From Zoogloeaceae bacterium (GTDB taxonomy: Bacteria > Pseudomonadota > Gammaproteobacteria > Burkholderiales > Rhodocyclaceae), in NCBI GenBank assembly GCA_031267345.1, contig JAIRZG010000162.1:1-42620 (forward strand): a stretch of 42,620 nt of DNA, written 5' to 3'. Each line of letters begins with the position of its first letter. Positions within the stretch are counted from its first letter, which is position 1. The notes below the pieces were generated by a model. It ran no database searches and was not told the origin of the DNA. It worked only from the letters and a program-made list of their open reading frames with translations. This document shows, piece after piece, positions 16,534 to 25,358 of the stretch. Made by a program: the position numbers and the translations under genes.

Positions 16534-17481
16534 TCAGATCGTCAGTCCCAGCGCGAAGCCGCCGAGGGCGACGATGCCGATTTGGATGGCGACGCCCAGT
16601 TGCGAATGCAAGGATTGGGCTTCGCGGTTGCGCAGCACGGTCAGGGCGTTTTTGTAAAAGAGCGGCAGGGCGAACAGGAACAGCCAGACCCAGAAACGCC
16701 CCTGTTGCTGTCCCCACTGCCATGCCGAAGCGGTCAGAAACAGAAGGCTCGTCGTCAGCAAAACCAGATGGTAACGTCGCGCCCATACCGCGCCCAAACG
16801 GACGGCGAGGGTAATTTTTCCGCTCAGTCGATCCTCATGCAGATCGCGTATGTTGTTGATGTTCAGCACCAGCACGCTCAACAGGCCACATGCGGTGGCG
16901 GGCAGCAGCACCGCCGCGTGAAATGTTTGCGTTTGCAGATAAAAACTGCCGCCCACGGCAACCCAGCCGAAAAAAACCAGCACCGACACATCGCCCAGAC
17001 CGTGATAGCCATAGGCATATCGTCCCAGCGTATAGGTCAGCGCCGCGAAGATGGAGACTGCGCCCAGGCCCACAAATACCAGCAAAACGTCCGGCGTCTT
17101 GCAGGCCAGATACAGGAGAACGCCGCCGCAACACAGACAGAGCGCCACCGTCAGCCAGAGGGCGCGCCGCATTTCCTCCGGCGTAATCAACCCCAACTGC
17201 ATTCCCCGTCGGGCGCCAAGCCGCCGGGGCGTATCGGCGGACTTGCTGAAATCGCCATAATCATTCGCCAGATTGGCGAGAATCTGCAACAGCGAGGCCG
17301 TCGCCAACGCCGCCCAGAACACCGCGCCGCGCCACGCCAGACCGGAAGACCAGGCCAACGCATTGCCCGTCACGATGCCGCAACAGGCCAGCGGCAGCGT
17401 CTGCAGACGCAGGGAAGCCACCCAGACGCATATCCGGTTGCGCGTTGTCAGCGGCAATGTAGGCGCATGTTTCGACATCAT
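16534..17481 (-). CDS. menA: 1,4-dihydroxy-2-naphthoate polyprenyltransferase (MenA)
   Basis: 315 residues with about eight or nine membrane helices. The first Asp-rich motif is NLANDYGDFSKSADTPRRLG (about 68-87). The second is NINNIRDLHEDRLSGKITLA (about 200-219). Both are typical of MenA rather than UbiA. The enzyme attaches the polyprenyl chain in menaquinone synthesis at the inner membrane. The gene begins inside the stop of the HNH endonuclease gene (4-bp overlap), so it is translated from the same message as the R-M genes. No other men genes are in the window. The start may be the second of two adjacent ATGs. Confidence 0.88.
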   Translation of the reverse strand: MMSKHAPTLPLTTRNRICVWVASLRLQTLPLACCGIVTGNALAWSSGLAWRGAVFWAALATASLLQILANLANDYGDFSKSADTPRRLGARRGMQLGLITPEEMRRALWLTVALCLCCGGVLLYLACKTPDVLLVFVGLGAVSIFAALTYTLGRYAYGYHGLGDVSVLVFFGWVAVGGSFYLQTQTFHAAVLLPATACGLLSVLVLNINNIRDLHEDRLSGKITLAVRLGAVWARRYHLVLLTTSLLFLTASAWQWGQQQGRFWVWLFLFALPLFYKNALTVLRNREAQSLHSQLGVAIQIGIVALGGFALGLTI

Positions 17482-18194
17482 AAATTTACCACTTTCGCCA
17501 GAATTTCCTTCACAAAATCCGGCATGTTTTTTCCTGCGGACTGCGCATTTTCCTTTAAATGCTCATAAGCCGAAATTTCTGCGCCCTGCCAAATCAGATC
17601 AAGCCGACGAACTTGTCGCATCACCACATGCCGACAGGATTCCGGGAATGCCCAGTAACACGTCAGACAAAGCGTTCTGTCTTTCGCGGTTTTCCAGTTC
17701 TCGCAATGTTCGCATGACCAGGATTTTGCCCGGTTTGCCGAAGCGCACAAGAGCATGAAATCTTCCACATGAAGTTCGTCAGCCTCTCCTGCTATCTCGT
17801 AAGGAATCCTGTGGTCTATCTGCAAATCCCTGTATTCCATTTCTTCCAGATAAATAAAACAGCGACAACCATATTGCGCGACCAGTTTGTCCTTGATTGC
17901 CTTGGACAATCCTGTACGTCCATCAAAACATCGAAAACGGATATTACCCATATCTTCAAAGCAATAAGCAGCAATTTTTCGTCCGTCAGGACCGGTCACG
18001 CGTATGGTTTTGAGCGGAACGCCTCTTTCCCGCGCATCACGGGCAGCGCGGGGCGGATGGTTGTAACCGTAAAGTGTTTTGAGTTCATCGGTCGTGATCT
18101 GACCGTGTTTGAGTATATGCTCAATAACTGTCCTTGGACGTTTATCCGTAATGGAAGCGCACAGATCAAGGAATACTTTTGAGTATTTTGTCAT
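17478..18194 (-). CDS. HNH-family restriction endonuclease (type II R-M)
   Basis: 238 residues. The HNH core reads LQIDHRIPYEI (about 122-132), then DFMLLCASANRAKSW (about 145-159). A Cys cluster follows (CEHCENW and, 16 residues on, CLTC) that probably binds structural zinc. The N-terminal half contains a winged-helix-like segment (VIEHILKHGQITTDELKTLY). Start ATG 18194 overlaps the methyltransferase stop (ATGA), which marks this as the partner nuclease. The recognition sequence cannot be read from the protein. Without the adjacent methylase it could be mistaken for a generic HNH protein. Confidence 0.8.
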   Translation of the reverse strand: MTKYSKVFLDLCASITDKRPRTVIEHILKHGQITTDELKTLYGYNHPPRAARDARERGVPLKTIRVTGPDGRKIAAYCFEDMGNIRFRCFDGRTGLSKAIKDKLVAQYGCRCFIYLEEMEYRDLQIDHRIPYEIAGEADELHVEDFMLLCASANRAKSWSCEHCENWKTAKDRTLCLTCYWAFPESCRHVVMRQVRRLDLIWQGAEISAYEHLKENAQSAGKNMPDFVKEILAKVVNL

Positions 18195-19120
18195 ATTGGC
18201 AAGGCAGGGGAAAACAAGGACGATGGTATCTTTTGTTGTCCTCGCGCAAGATTATGCATGTTTGCGCCCAGGTTTATTTCCTCGGCGAGTGAACGCGAAA
18301 GATAAATTGACTCCATTGTCATGGCATTGCGCCCTAGAAGCGTTGCCTGCGCAGAACGTCCCGCCTTAATTTCTACATGTGTTAAATCAAGGGCGGCAGG
18401 CAATGCCTTGCCATAATGCTGCCCGCCCAGGCGTCCATCGTAGCTCAGCAGAAAACGAATGCCGCGTTCATTGAGTTGCGTGAGCGCGTCGACAAAATCT
18501 TCAAATACGATACCGCTGAAATAACGCGCGTCCCGTTCGCCGCATACGCCCTGATAGGGCGGATCCATATAAACGACATCGGTCGGCTGGCAGTCGACCA
18601 ACACTTCATGATAATCCCGCGCCGTTACCAAAGCGCGTCCGCAAAGCAGCGTGGAAACCGCCATCAGGTTGTGACGCAAGGTTTGCGGACGCGTCCCCAA
18701 ACGGCGTTTGTCGGGGCTTTGATTAAACAGGCCATTCGCGTTGTAACGCACTGCGCCCTTGACACAACGCGCCAACAGATAAAGCAGCAAGAACGGATCG
18801 CGGGTGCGATTAAAATCCTCACGGACGCAATAATAGTGCGTCAGCGCCATTTCGGATTGATCGCGCCAAAAGGACTGATACGCATCCGCGACCTTTTCAG
18901 GGTGATGAATAATCTGCCGCAACAATTCCGCAAGCGGTTGATTGCAGTCATTCAGCCAATATCGCGCCGCGCTCCCCTTGAGCGCGCAGGCAATGGAAAG
19001 CGCCGCCGATCCCGCAAAAGGCTCAACCAGTCGCGGCATTCCGGAAGGCAGGTAGCGCAAAATCGTTGCCGCCAGAAGGCGTTTGCTACCCTGATATTGA
19101 AAGGGTTGCGGCGCTTTCAT
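18191..19120 (-). CDS. D12-class (Dam-like) DNA adenine methyltransferase of a type II R-M system
   Basis: 309 residues from ATG 19120; longer in-frame starts run into ftsH. Motif X is FQYQGSKR (about 6-13), motif I is LVEPFAGSAALSIAC, and the catalytic motif IV is DPPY near residue 185 (VVYMDPPYQG). These define the alpha-group N6-adenine methylases of the Dam/D12 type. The gene starts 5 bp after the ftsH stop codon and overlaps the endonuclease start by 4 bp, so methylase is translated before nuclease on the ftsH message. It modifies adenine in the R-M target site, whose sequence is unknown. Confidence 0.88.
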   Translation of the reverse strand: MKAPQPFQYQGSKRLLAATILRYLPSGMPRLVEPFAGSAALSIACALKGSAARYWLNDCNQPLAELLRQIIHHPEKVADAYQSFWRDQSEMALTHYYCVREDFNRTRDPFLLLYLLARCVKGAVRYNANGLFNQSPDKRRLGTRPQTLRHNLMAVSTLLCGRALVTARDYHEVLVDCQPTDVVYMDPPYQGVCGERDARYFSGIVFEDFVDALTQLNERGIRFLLSYDGRLGGQHYGKALPAALDLTHVEIKAGRSAQATLLGRNAMTMESIYLSRSLAEEINLGANMHNLARGQQKIPSSLFSPALPI

Positions 19121-19125
19121 TGCCT

Positions 19126-21027
19126 TCACGCCGCCGCAGGCGCGTTGGGCGCGGCTTTGGGGGCGCCGTCCTTGCCGTCCTTGTCGCTTTGCGGCGCGGC
19201 TTGGCTCATGCTGGGCTTGGGCGGGCGCGGCGAGCGGTTTTCCATGATGTCGTCGATTTGTTCGGCATCCAGGGTTTCCCATTCCAGCAGCGCCCTGGTC
19301 ATGGCCTCCACCTTGTCGCGGTTGTCTTCCAGGATTTTGCGCGCCAGCGCGTATTGCTGGTCGATGATACGGCGAATTTCGGCGTCCACCCGTTGCATGG
19401 TGGCTTCGGAAACATTCTTGTGCTGAGTGACGGAACGCCCCAGAAACACCTCGCCTTCGTTTTCGCCATAGACCATCACCCCCAGATCGTCGGACATGCC
19501 ATAGCGCGTCACCATGTCGCGCGCCATCGCCGTGGCGCGTTCAAAGTCGTTGGAAGCGCCGGTGGTCATCTGGTTCATGAATACTTCTTCGGCAATGCGC
19601 CCACCGAACATCACGGCGATGCGCGACAGCAGATATTCCTTGTCATAGGCATAGCGATCCTGTTCCGGCAGTTGCATGGTCAGTCCCAGGGCGCGACCGC
19701 GCGGGATGATGGTGACTTTATGCACCGGGTCGGATTTGGGCGTCAGGCGCGCGACGACGGCGTGACCGGATTCATGATAGGCCGTGTTCAGCTTTTCTTC
19801 CTCGGTCATGACCATGGAGCGACGTTCCGCGCCCATCATGATTTTGTCCTTGGCGCGTTCAAAGTCTTCCATATCGACCAGCCGCTTGTTGCCGCGCGCG
19901 GCAAAGAGGGCGGCTTCATTCACCAGATTGGCGAGATCCGCGCCGGAAAAACCCGGTGTGCCGCGGGCGATGATGTCGGCCTTGACATCTTCATGCGCCG
20001 GAACTTTCCGCATATGCACCAGCAAAATCTGCTCGCGTCCGCGAATATCCGGCAACGGCACCACCACCTGGCGGTCAAAGCGACCGGGGCGCAACAGCGC
20101 CGGATCCAGAATGTCGGGGCGGTTGGTGGCGGCAATGACGATGATGCTGGTCTGTCCTTCGAAGCCGTCCATTTCCACCAGAAGCTGGTTCAGCGTCTGT
20201 TCGCGCTCGTCGTTGCCGCCGCCCAGACCCGCGCCGCGATGCCGCCCCACGGCGTCGATTTCGTCGATGAAAACGATGCAGGGCGCCTGCTTTTTGGCGT
20301 TCTCGAACATGTCGCGCACTCTGGCCGCGCCAACGCCGACGAACATTTCCACAAAGTCGGAGCCGGAAATGCTGGAGAACGGCACCTTGGCCTCGCCCGC
20401 GATGGCTCTGGCCAGCAGGGTTTTGCCGGTGCCGGGGTTGCCCACCAGCAACACGCCCTTGGGGATGCGTCCGCCGAGTTTCTGGAATTTGCTGGGGTCT
20501 TTCAGAAAGTCCACCAGTTCCTGCACTTCTTCCTTGGCTTCGTCGCAACCGGCGACATCGGCGAAAGTGACGGCGTTCTGGCGTTCATCCATCAGCTTGG
20601 CGCGCGACTTGCCAAAGGAAAACGCCCCACGTCCGCCGCCCTGCATCTGGCGCATGAAAAACACCCAGACGCCAATCAGCAGCAGCATGGGGAACCAGTT
20701 GATGAAGATGCTCATCAACAGCGACGGTTCTTCATCCGCCTTGACCTCGAATTTGACGTTGTATTTGAGCAGGTCGTTGATCAGCCACAGGTCACTCGCG
20801 GCAACGGTGGTGATTTGCCTGCCGTCCGTGGTGGTGGCCTTGAGCTTGTTGTTCTCGATGACGACCTTGTTGATGCGTCCGTTCCTGACTTCGGCGAGAA
20901 ACTGCGAATACTCCACCGTTTCCGTGCCCGCAGTCTGCATGGACACATTGCTGAACTGGTTGAATACCGTGATCAGCACCAGCAAAATGACTACCCACAC
21001 CAATAAACCTCTGAACATATTGTTCAA
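19126..21027 (-). CDS. ftsH: ATP-dependent zinc metalloprotease FtsH
   Basis: 633 residues. TTG 21027 is preferred: AAGGAG lies six bases upstream, and the result matches the MNNMF... start of relatives; an ATG at 21018 is 15 bases from it. Two membrane helices (about 5-25 and 102-122) flank a periplasmic domain. The AAA module has P-loop GNPGTGKT near 195 (Asn in place of the usual first Pro), FIDEIDAVGRHRG and the arginine-finger region LLRPGRFDR. The zinc motif HESGH lies near 417. FtsH degrades membrane proteins and LpxC-type targets at the inner membrane. Its neighbours here are an R-M pair and menA, not the usual ftsJ and folP/glmM. Confidence 0.95.
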   Translation of the reverse strand: MNNMFRGLLVWVVILLVLITVFNQFSNVSMQTAGTETVEYSQFLAEVRNGRINKVVIENNKLKATTTDGRQITTVAASDLWLINDLLKYNVKFEVKADEEPSLLMSIFINWFPMLLLIGVWVFFMRQMQGGGRGAFSFGKSRAKLMDERQNAVTFADVAGCDEAKEEVQELVDFLKDPSKFQKLGGRIPKGVLLVGNPGTGKTLLARAIAGEAKVPFSSISGSDFVEMFVGVGAARVRDMFENAKKQAPCIVFIDEIDAVGRHRGAGLGGGNDEREQTLNQLLVEMDGFEGQTSIIVIAATNRPDILDPALLRPGRFDRQVVVPLPDIRGREQILLVHMRKVPAHEDVKADIIARGTPGFSGADLANLVNEAALFAARGNKRLVDMEDFERAKDKIMMGAERRSMVMTEEEKLNTAYHESGHAVVARLTPKSDPVHKVTIIPRGRALGLTMQLPEQDRYAYDKEYLLSRIAVMFGGRIAEEVFMNQMTTGASNDFERATAMARDMVTRYGMSDDLGVMVYGENEGEVFLGRSVTQHKNVSEATMQRVDAEIRRIIDQQYALARKILEDNRDKVEAMTRALLEWETLDAEQIDDIMENRSPRPPKPSMSQAAPQSDKDGKDGAPKAAPNAPAAA

Positions 21028-21218
21028 TCTTTTCTCCTTACAACGCCCCGTCGGGCTTACGGCAAAGGTGAAATTTTAATGGCAATCCGGGATTCGGGAT
21101 CGGAAAAAATACCTGCGACAAAATCGCGGCTCCATCCGTTCTGCCTTTGCCGCAGACGAAAATCCCGTCCGCAAGGGTAAAATATCCGTTTTCCCATCAA
21201 TCCGCGCAAAGGAATCTC

Positions 21219-21710
21219 ATGGACAAGGCACAAGACGGCGCGCGTCCCTTCAAGGTGCTGGGCATTCAGCAAATCGCCATTGGCGGCGTTTCCAAGGAAA
21301 GGCTCAAGACCCTGTGGGTGGATAAGCTGGGTCTGGCGCTCACCGGAACGTTTCAAAGCGAGCGGGAAAACGTGGATGAGGACATCTGCGCCATCGGCAG
21401 CGGCCCCTTCAAGGTGGAAGTCGATCTGATGCAACCGGTGGACGCGGAAAAAAAACCTGCTGTCCATGCCACGCCCCTGAATCATGTCGGGTTGTGGATC
21501 GATGACCTGCCGCGCGCTGTGACATGGCTGACGGCAAACGGCGTGCGTTTTGCGCCCGGCGGCATCAGGAAAGGCGCGGCAGGCTTCGACATCTGTTTTT
21601 TGCACCCCAAAGGCAACGGGGAATTCCCCGTCAGCGGCGAAGGCGTGTTGATTGAACTGGTGCAAGCGCCGCCGGAAGTGATCCATGCCTTCGCCCGACT
21701 CGTCGGCTGA
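21219..21710 (+). CDS. VOC-superfamily (glyoxalase-like) protein
   Basis: 163 residues from ATG 21219 with AAGGAAT upstream. Two beta-alpha-beta-beta-beta units are recognisable. The first carries LGIQQIAIGG and a metal-site-like EVD in KVEVDLMQPV. The second carries LNHVGLWIDDLPRAVTWL and a closing GVLIELVQ strand with Glu. The layout fits lactoylglutathione lyase or methylmalonyl-CoA epimerase relatives. Function not assignable more precisely. The 3' end overlaps the next gene by 26 bp. Confidence 0.8.
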   Translation: MDKAQDGARPFKVLGIQQIAIGGVSKERLKTLWVDKLGLALTGTFQSERENVDEDICAIGSGPFKVEVDLMQPVDAEKKPAVHATPLNHVGLWIDDLPRAVTWLTANGVRFAPGGIRKGAAGFDICFLHPKGNGEFPVSGEGVLIELVQAPPEVIHAFARLVG

Positions 21711-22974
21711 CGCCAGCCCTGCGTCTGTTCCCGCGCCGCCCGTTCCGGCGGCGGGATTAAACTTGCGCGCCACTTATCAAAAGGGGCTGCTGGCCTGGCT
21801 GAAAACGCCGGAAGAAGCGGCGGGACAGGCGGGGCTGGAAAGCATGTTGCAGGCGTTGAAAGCGCAATGCGCCGCCGTGACGCTGGACAAGGCGGCGAAT
21901 TTTGTGGCGGCTGCGGCCTTGCTGGGGGCGATTCGTGACCAGCGCCTTACCCTCCTGCCGGAATATCGGCGTCTGGCGACAAAGGTCGAACAGGCGTTCA
22001 AGAAGGACGCGCCTGACGCCACCCTGCTCGCCGCGCTGGAAGCGCCCTTGCGTCAACTGGTCACGCCCGCCGTTGCAACCGTCGAAGCCCCCGCGCATTC
22101 CCGCGATCCCCTGGCGGCCACGCTGGAAGCCACCCAGTCCATCCTGCCGCTGGTGGCGCGTCCGCGCGAGCCGCGTTTTTCCACAACGCAGCGGGCGCTC
22201 TGGGATAACGCGGTCGAAGCCATGGGTCTGGCCTGGGCCAACTGTCGCGCCGCGCCGGATGAAGTCGACTGGTCGCCGTTGCGCCAATCTCTGTTCAAGC
22301 TGCTGGATGGCGCGCTGGTGTTGGCGCATGCCGCACCCCTGCATCTGGCGGAAGCCTTGGCGGTCGCTACGGATACGCTGGAGACCACGCCGCCCACGGC
22401 GCGTCTGTTGACCACGCTGGACGCCGTACTGGAGCTTTTACAGGAAAAGGATTTTCTTGAGCACGACGCGCTGACAGCGCGGGTCGAACAATTGATTGTG
22501 CGTCTGGAACGCCGCGACGAAGGCGTGCGTTCGCGTCCGCTGGACACCCTGTTTGTCCGCGAGGCGCAAGAAGAAATCGGGCAGATGCGACGCGCGCAAT
22601 CCGCCGTGCCGCCTGACCGCGCCGCGATCGCCCAGTCTGCCCGTCATCTCCGGCAACTGGCGGAACCGCTGGATCTCGCGCCGCTGGTCTGGGCGACCTT
22701 CCGCTTTGCCCAAATCGTGCCGATCCTTGACCCGCTCTGGCTGGATCACACGCCGGGTTACGACATCCTGCAAGGCTGGATCGACTGCATGGAACGCTGG
22801 ATTCACGCCATCGACGCCGGACACGCATCCGCCTCTTCCACGCCGCCCGTGGAACTGGCGCACTGGCAGGCGCGATTGCAGGCGGGCGACAAGTTGCCGG
22901 AAAACGAATCCGCGCCCGGACCCGCGCCGGAGAACGCCGAAACCGGCGTCCTGCCCGCCGCCTCCGCAGATTGA
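21685..22974 (+). CDS. Unrecognised 429-residue helical protein
   Basis: I do not recognise this protein. It has a Pro/Ala-rich N-terminus (residues 1-25) and a long, mostly alpha-helical Ala/Leu-rich body without membrane segments. The disordered acidic/Pro-rich tail runs from about residue 385. The helical stretches and spacing resemble the N-terminal, Hpt-like scaffold of ChpA/PilL chemotaxis kinases, but no phosphoryl-accepting His motif is clear. The gene overlaps the VOC gene and is followed closely by NusG-II, Gx transporter and radA genes, so it belongs to a compact transcription unit. Codon use looks like that of its neighbours. Confidence 0.65.
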   Translation: MPSPDSSADASPASVPAPPVPAAGLNLRATYQKGLLAWLKTPEEAAGQAGLESMLQALKAQCAAVTLDKAANFVAAAALLGAIRDQRLTLLPEYRRLATKVEQAFKKDAPDATLLAALEAPLRQLVTPAVATVEAPAHSRDPLAATLEATQSILPLVARPREPRFSTTQRALWDNAVEAMGLAWANCRAAPDEVDWSPLRQSLFKLLDGALVLAHAAPLHLAEALAVATDTLETTPPTARLLTTLDAVLELLQEKDFLEHDALTARVEQLIVRLERRDEGVRSRPLDTLFVREAQEEIGQMRRAQSAVPPDRAAIAQSARHLRQLAEPLDLAPLVWATFRFAQIVPILDPLWLDHTPGYDILQGWIDCMERWIHAIDAGHASASSTPPVELAHWQARLQAGDKLPENESAPGPAPENAETGVLPAASAD

Positions 22975-22979
22975 CGCGC

Positions 22980-23351
22980 ATGTGGCTTGCGTTCCTGCGC
23001 CCCGGCGACCTAGCCTTGATGCTTCTGGTGGCGGCGGGGACGGCGTTGTGTTTTCCGCTCTTCTGGCAGGGCGGCGCGGGCGACAAGCTGGTAATCCGGC
23101 AGGAAGGCGCGTTGTTTCTGGAAGCGGACTTGCAAACGCCACGCGAGATTCGGGTTCCCGGCCCTTTGGGCGAGACGCGCATTGCGGTGGAAAAGGGACG
23201 CGCCCGCGTGGTGTCCGATCCCGGCCCGCGCCAATACTGTGTGCGCCAGGGCTGGCTTTCGCGCGCCGGAGAAATCGCCATTTGCGCGCCCAATCGCGTC
23301 AGCCTCGTCATCACTGGAAAAAATGCGCCTTATGATTCCCTCAATTATTGA
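22980..23351 (+). CDS. NusG-domain-II membrane-anchored protein
   Basis: 123 residues from ATG 22980; a TTG at 22971 is an alternative that would overlap the previous stop. One N-terminal membrane helix (about 10-27) precedes a small beta domain. There, REIRVPGPLGETRIAVEKGR, then DPGPRQYCVRQGWLSRAGEIAICAPNRV, match the NusG_II family. Such proteins usually sit beside a Gx transporter gene, as here, and are thought to act with it or with ApbE-type flavinylation at the membrane. The next gene overlaps by 20 bp. Confidence 0.85.
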   Translation: MWLAFLRPGDLALMLLVAAGTALCFPLFWQGGAGDKLVIRQEGALFLEADLQTPREIRVPGPLGETRIAVEKGRARVVSDPGPRQYCVRQGWLSRAGEIAICAPNRVSLVITGKNAPYDSLNY

Positions 23352-23865
23352 ACTCAAGGTCGACGCCGACGATCGACGTATCGCCCGCCTCGCGGCGGCG
23401 GCAGTCGGACTTTCGCTGGTGGACGCGGCGATTCCGCTGCCTTTGCCGGGGGTCAAGCCGGGTCTGGCCAATATCGTGGCGCTGCTGGCGCTGGCGCGTT
23501 ACGGCTGGAAAAGCGCGGCCTGGGTGAGCGGCCTGCGTGTGGTCGCGGGGTCGTTGCTGCTGGGACAATTCCTTGCGCCGGGATTTTTTTTGAGCCTTGC
23601 GGGCGCGATTTTCAGTCTGGCGGCGCTGGCGCTGGCGCAATACCTGCCCCGCCGCTGGTTCGGACTGGTCAGCTGGAGCCTGCTGGCGAGTTTCGCCCAT
23701 ATTGCCGGACAGGTTTTGCTGGCGCGGCTCTGGCTGATTCCGCATGATGGCGTCTTCCGCCTGACGCCGGTTTTCGCCCTCGCCGCGCTGGTCTTTGGCG
23801 TCATCAACGGCTTGATTGCCTGCCGTTTGCAACAGGAATCCGTAATGGAAAAATCCATCCCATGA
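23332..23865 (+). CDS. Gx transporter family membrane protein (formerly heptaprenyl diphosphate synthase component I)
   Basis: 177 residues from ATG 23332 (an ATG at 23323 is possible). The protein is almost entirely membrane helices. LPLPGVKPGLANIVALLAL near residues 35-53 is the family signature. It pairs with the upstream NusG-II protein. The old name as a prenyl synthase subunit is misleading: the true polyprenyl synthase gene is at 33288. Substrate is unknown. Its stop overlaps the radA start by 4 bp. Confidence 0.88.
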   Translation: MIPSIIELKVDADDRRIARLAAAAVGLSLVDAAIPLPLPGVKPGLANIVALLALARYGWKSAAWVSGLRVVAGSLLLGQFLAPGFFLSLAGAIFSLAALALAQYLPRRWFGLVSWSLLASFAHIAGQVLLARLWLIPHDGVFRLTPVFALAALVFGVINGLIACRLQQESVMEKSIP

Positions 23866-25250
23866 GCAAAAACAAAACCGTTTACCTGTGTAGCGAATGT
23901 GGCGCGGACTCGCCCAAGTGGCAGGGGCAATGTCCGGGCTGCGGCGCGTGGAACACGCTGGTGGAAAGCGTGGCGGAAGCAAAATCCGCCGCCCATCGAC
24001 GCTTCCAGTCGTTAACGCCTGCCGTAAAAGCGCAACCGCTGGCGGAAATTGAAGCGCATGAAGCCACGCGTCTGTCGACCGGCATCCGCGAATTTGACCG
24101 TCCGTTGGGCGGCGGTCTGGTGGCGGGTGGCGTGGTGCTGATCGGCGGCGATCCCGGCATCGGCAAAAGCACCTTGCTGTTGCAAACCCTGGCGAAGCTC
24201 TCGGAACGCGTGGACGCGCTGTACATCAGCGGCGAGGAATCCGGCGAACAGGTGGCGCTGCGCGCGCGGCGACTGGGGATTTCCGCCAGCCGCCTGAAAC
24301 TCCTGACGGAAATCAATCTGGAAAAAATCCTCGCCCTGCTGAAAAGCGGGCGTCCGGAAGTAGCGGTAGTCGATTCCATCCAGACCCTGTGGTCGGAGCA
24401 ACTCAATTCCGCGCCGGGGTCGGTGGCGCAGGTGCGCGAATGCGCCGCGCAGCTTACCCGACTGGCAAAGCAGCTTGCTATCACCATCATTTTGGTCGGA
24501 CACGTCACCAAGGAAGGCGCGCTTGCCGGGCCACGCGTCCTCGAACACATCGTCGACACCGTGTTGTATTTCGAAGGCGACGCCCATTCCAGCTTTCGCC
24601 TGATTCGCGCCTTCAAGAACCGTTTTGGCGCGGTCAATGAACTGGGCGTGTTCGCCATGACCGAAACGGGACTGAAAAGCGTCGACAACCCTTCCGCGCT
24701 GTTTTTGTCGCAGCACGACCGCGATGTGCCCGGCACGGTGATACTGGTGACGCAGGAAGGCGCGCGCCCGCTGCTGGTGGAGATTCAGGCGCTGGTCGAC
24801 AGCGCGCACGGCAATCCGCGCCGCCTCACGGTCGGTCTGGACGCGCAGCGACTGGCGATGCTGCTGGCGGTGCTGCATCGCCACGCGGGCATTGCCTGTT
24901 TTGATCAGGATGTGTTCATCAACGCCGTGGGCGGCGTGCGTATCATTGAGCCTGCCGCCGACCTTGCCGTGGCGCTGGCCATCGTCTCCTCCCTGAAAAA
25001 CCGGGCGCTGCCGGACAAACTCATCGTCTTTGGCGAAGTCGGTCTGGCGGGCGAAATCCGCCCCGCGCCACGCGGTCAGGAACGCCTGAGAGAAGCCGCC
25101 AAACTCGGCTTCACCCACGCCATCATCCCCAAAGCCAATCTCCCCCGCCACCCCATTTCCGGCATCACCGTGACCGGCGTGGCGCGCATCGACGAGGCGG
25201 TAGCATGTATCGGCAGGCCCATTGCGTACGCGCCTGTCGCAAACAGTTGA
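23862..25250 (+). CDS. radA: DNA repair protein RadA (Sms)
   Basis: 462 residues. The N-terminal zinc finger (CSECGADSPKWQGQCPGCGAW, starting near residue 10) is followed by the RecA-like ATPase with P-loop GGDPGIGKST (about 98-107). The RadA motif KNRFG lies near 252, and the Lon-protease-like C-terminal domain runs from about 275. RadA processes branched recombination intermediates, helping RecA. The gene is last in a plus-strand run and is followed by a terminator. Confidence 0.95.
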   Translation: MSKNKTVYLCSECGADSPKWQGQCPGCGAWNTLVESVAEAKSAAHRRFQSLTPAVKAQPLAEIEAHEATRLSTGIREFDRPLGGGLVAGGVVLIGGDPGIGKSTLLLQTLAKLSERVDALYISGEESGEQVALRARRLGISASRLKLLTEINLEKILALLKSGRPEVAVVDSIQTLWSEQLNSAPGSVAQVRECAAQLTRLAKQLAITIILVGHVTKEGALAGPRVLEHIVDTVLYFEGDAHSSFRLIRAFKNRFGAVNELGVFAMTETGLKSVDNPSALFLSQHDRDVPGTVILVTQEGARPLLVEIQALVDSAHGNPRRLTVGLDAQRLAMLLAVLHRHAGIACFDQDVFINAVGGVRIIEPAADLAVALAIVSSLKNRALPDKLIVFGEVGLAGEIRPAPRGQERLREAAKLGFTHAIIPKANLPRHPISGITVTGVARIDEAVACIGRPIAYAPVANS

Positions 25251-25304
25251 AAGAACTCGTTTGCATTCAGGCATTTATGACATGATATTGGAAACCCCAA
25301 GCGA

Positions 25305-25326
25305 ATCGGGTTTACTCCCGATTTTT
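25305..25326 (+). terminator. Terminator after radA (possibly bidirectional)
   Basis: ATCGGG (25305-25310), loop TTTACT and CCCGAT (25317-25322) run into TTTT. An alternative hairpin CCCGAT-TTTT-ATCGGG (25317-25332) overlaps it and could serve the convergent Lrp gene. Stems are short (6 bp). Confidence 0.6.
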
Positions 25327-25358
25327 ATCGGGAAGCGACATGACACAATTGCCCTGGA

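Noticed and set aside
16456..17568. 370-codon plus-strand frame opposite menA
   Set aside because: Gln/Arg-rich antisense shadow; menA has all expected motifs.
19066..21006. Long plus-strand frame opposite ftsH
   Set aside because: His/Asp/Gly-rich translation is the antisense shadow of a GC-rich conserved gene.
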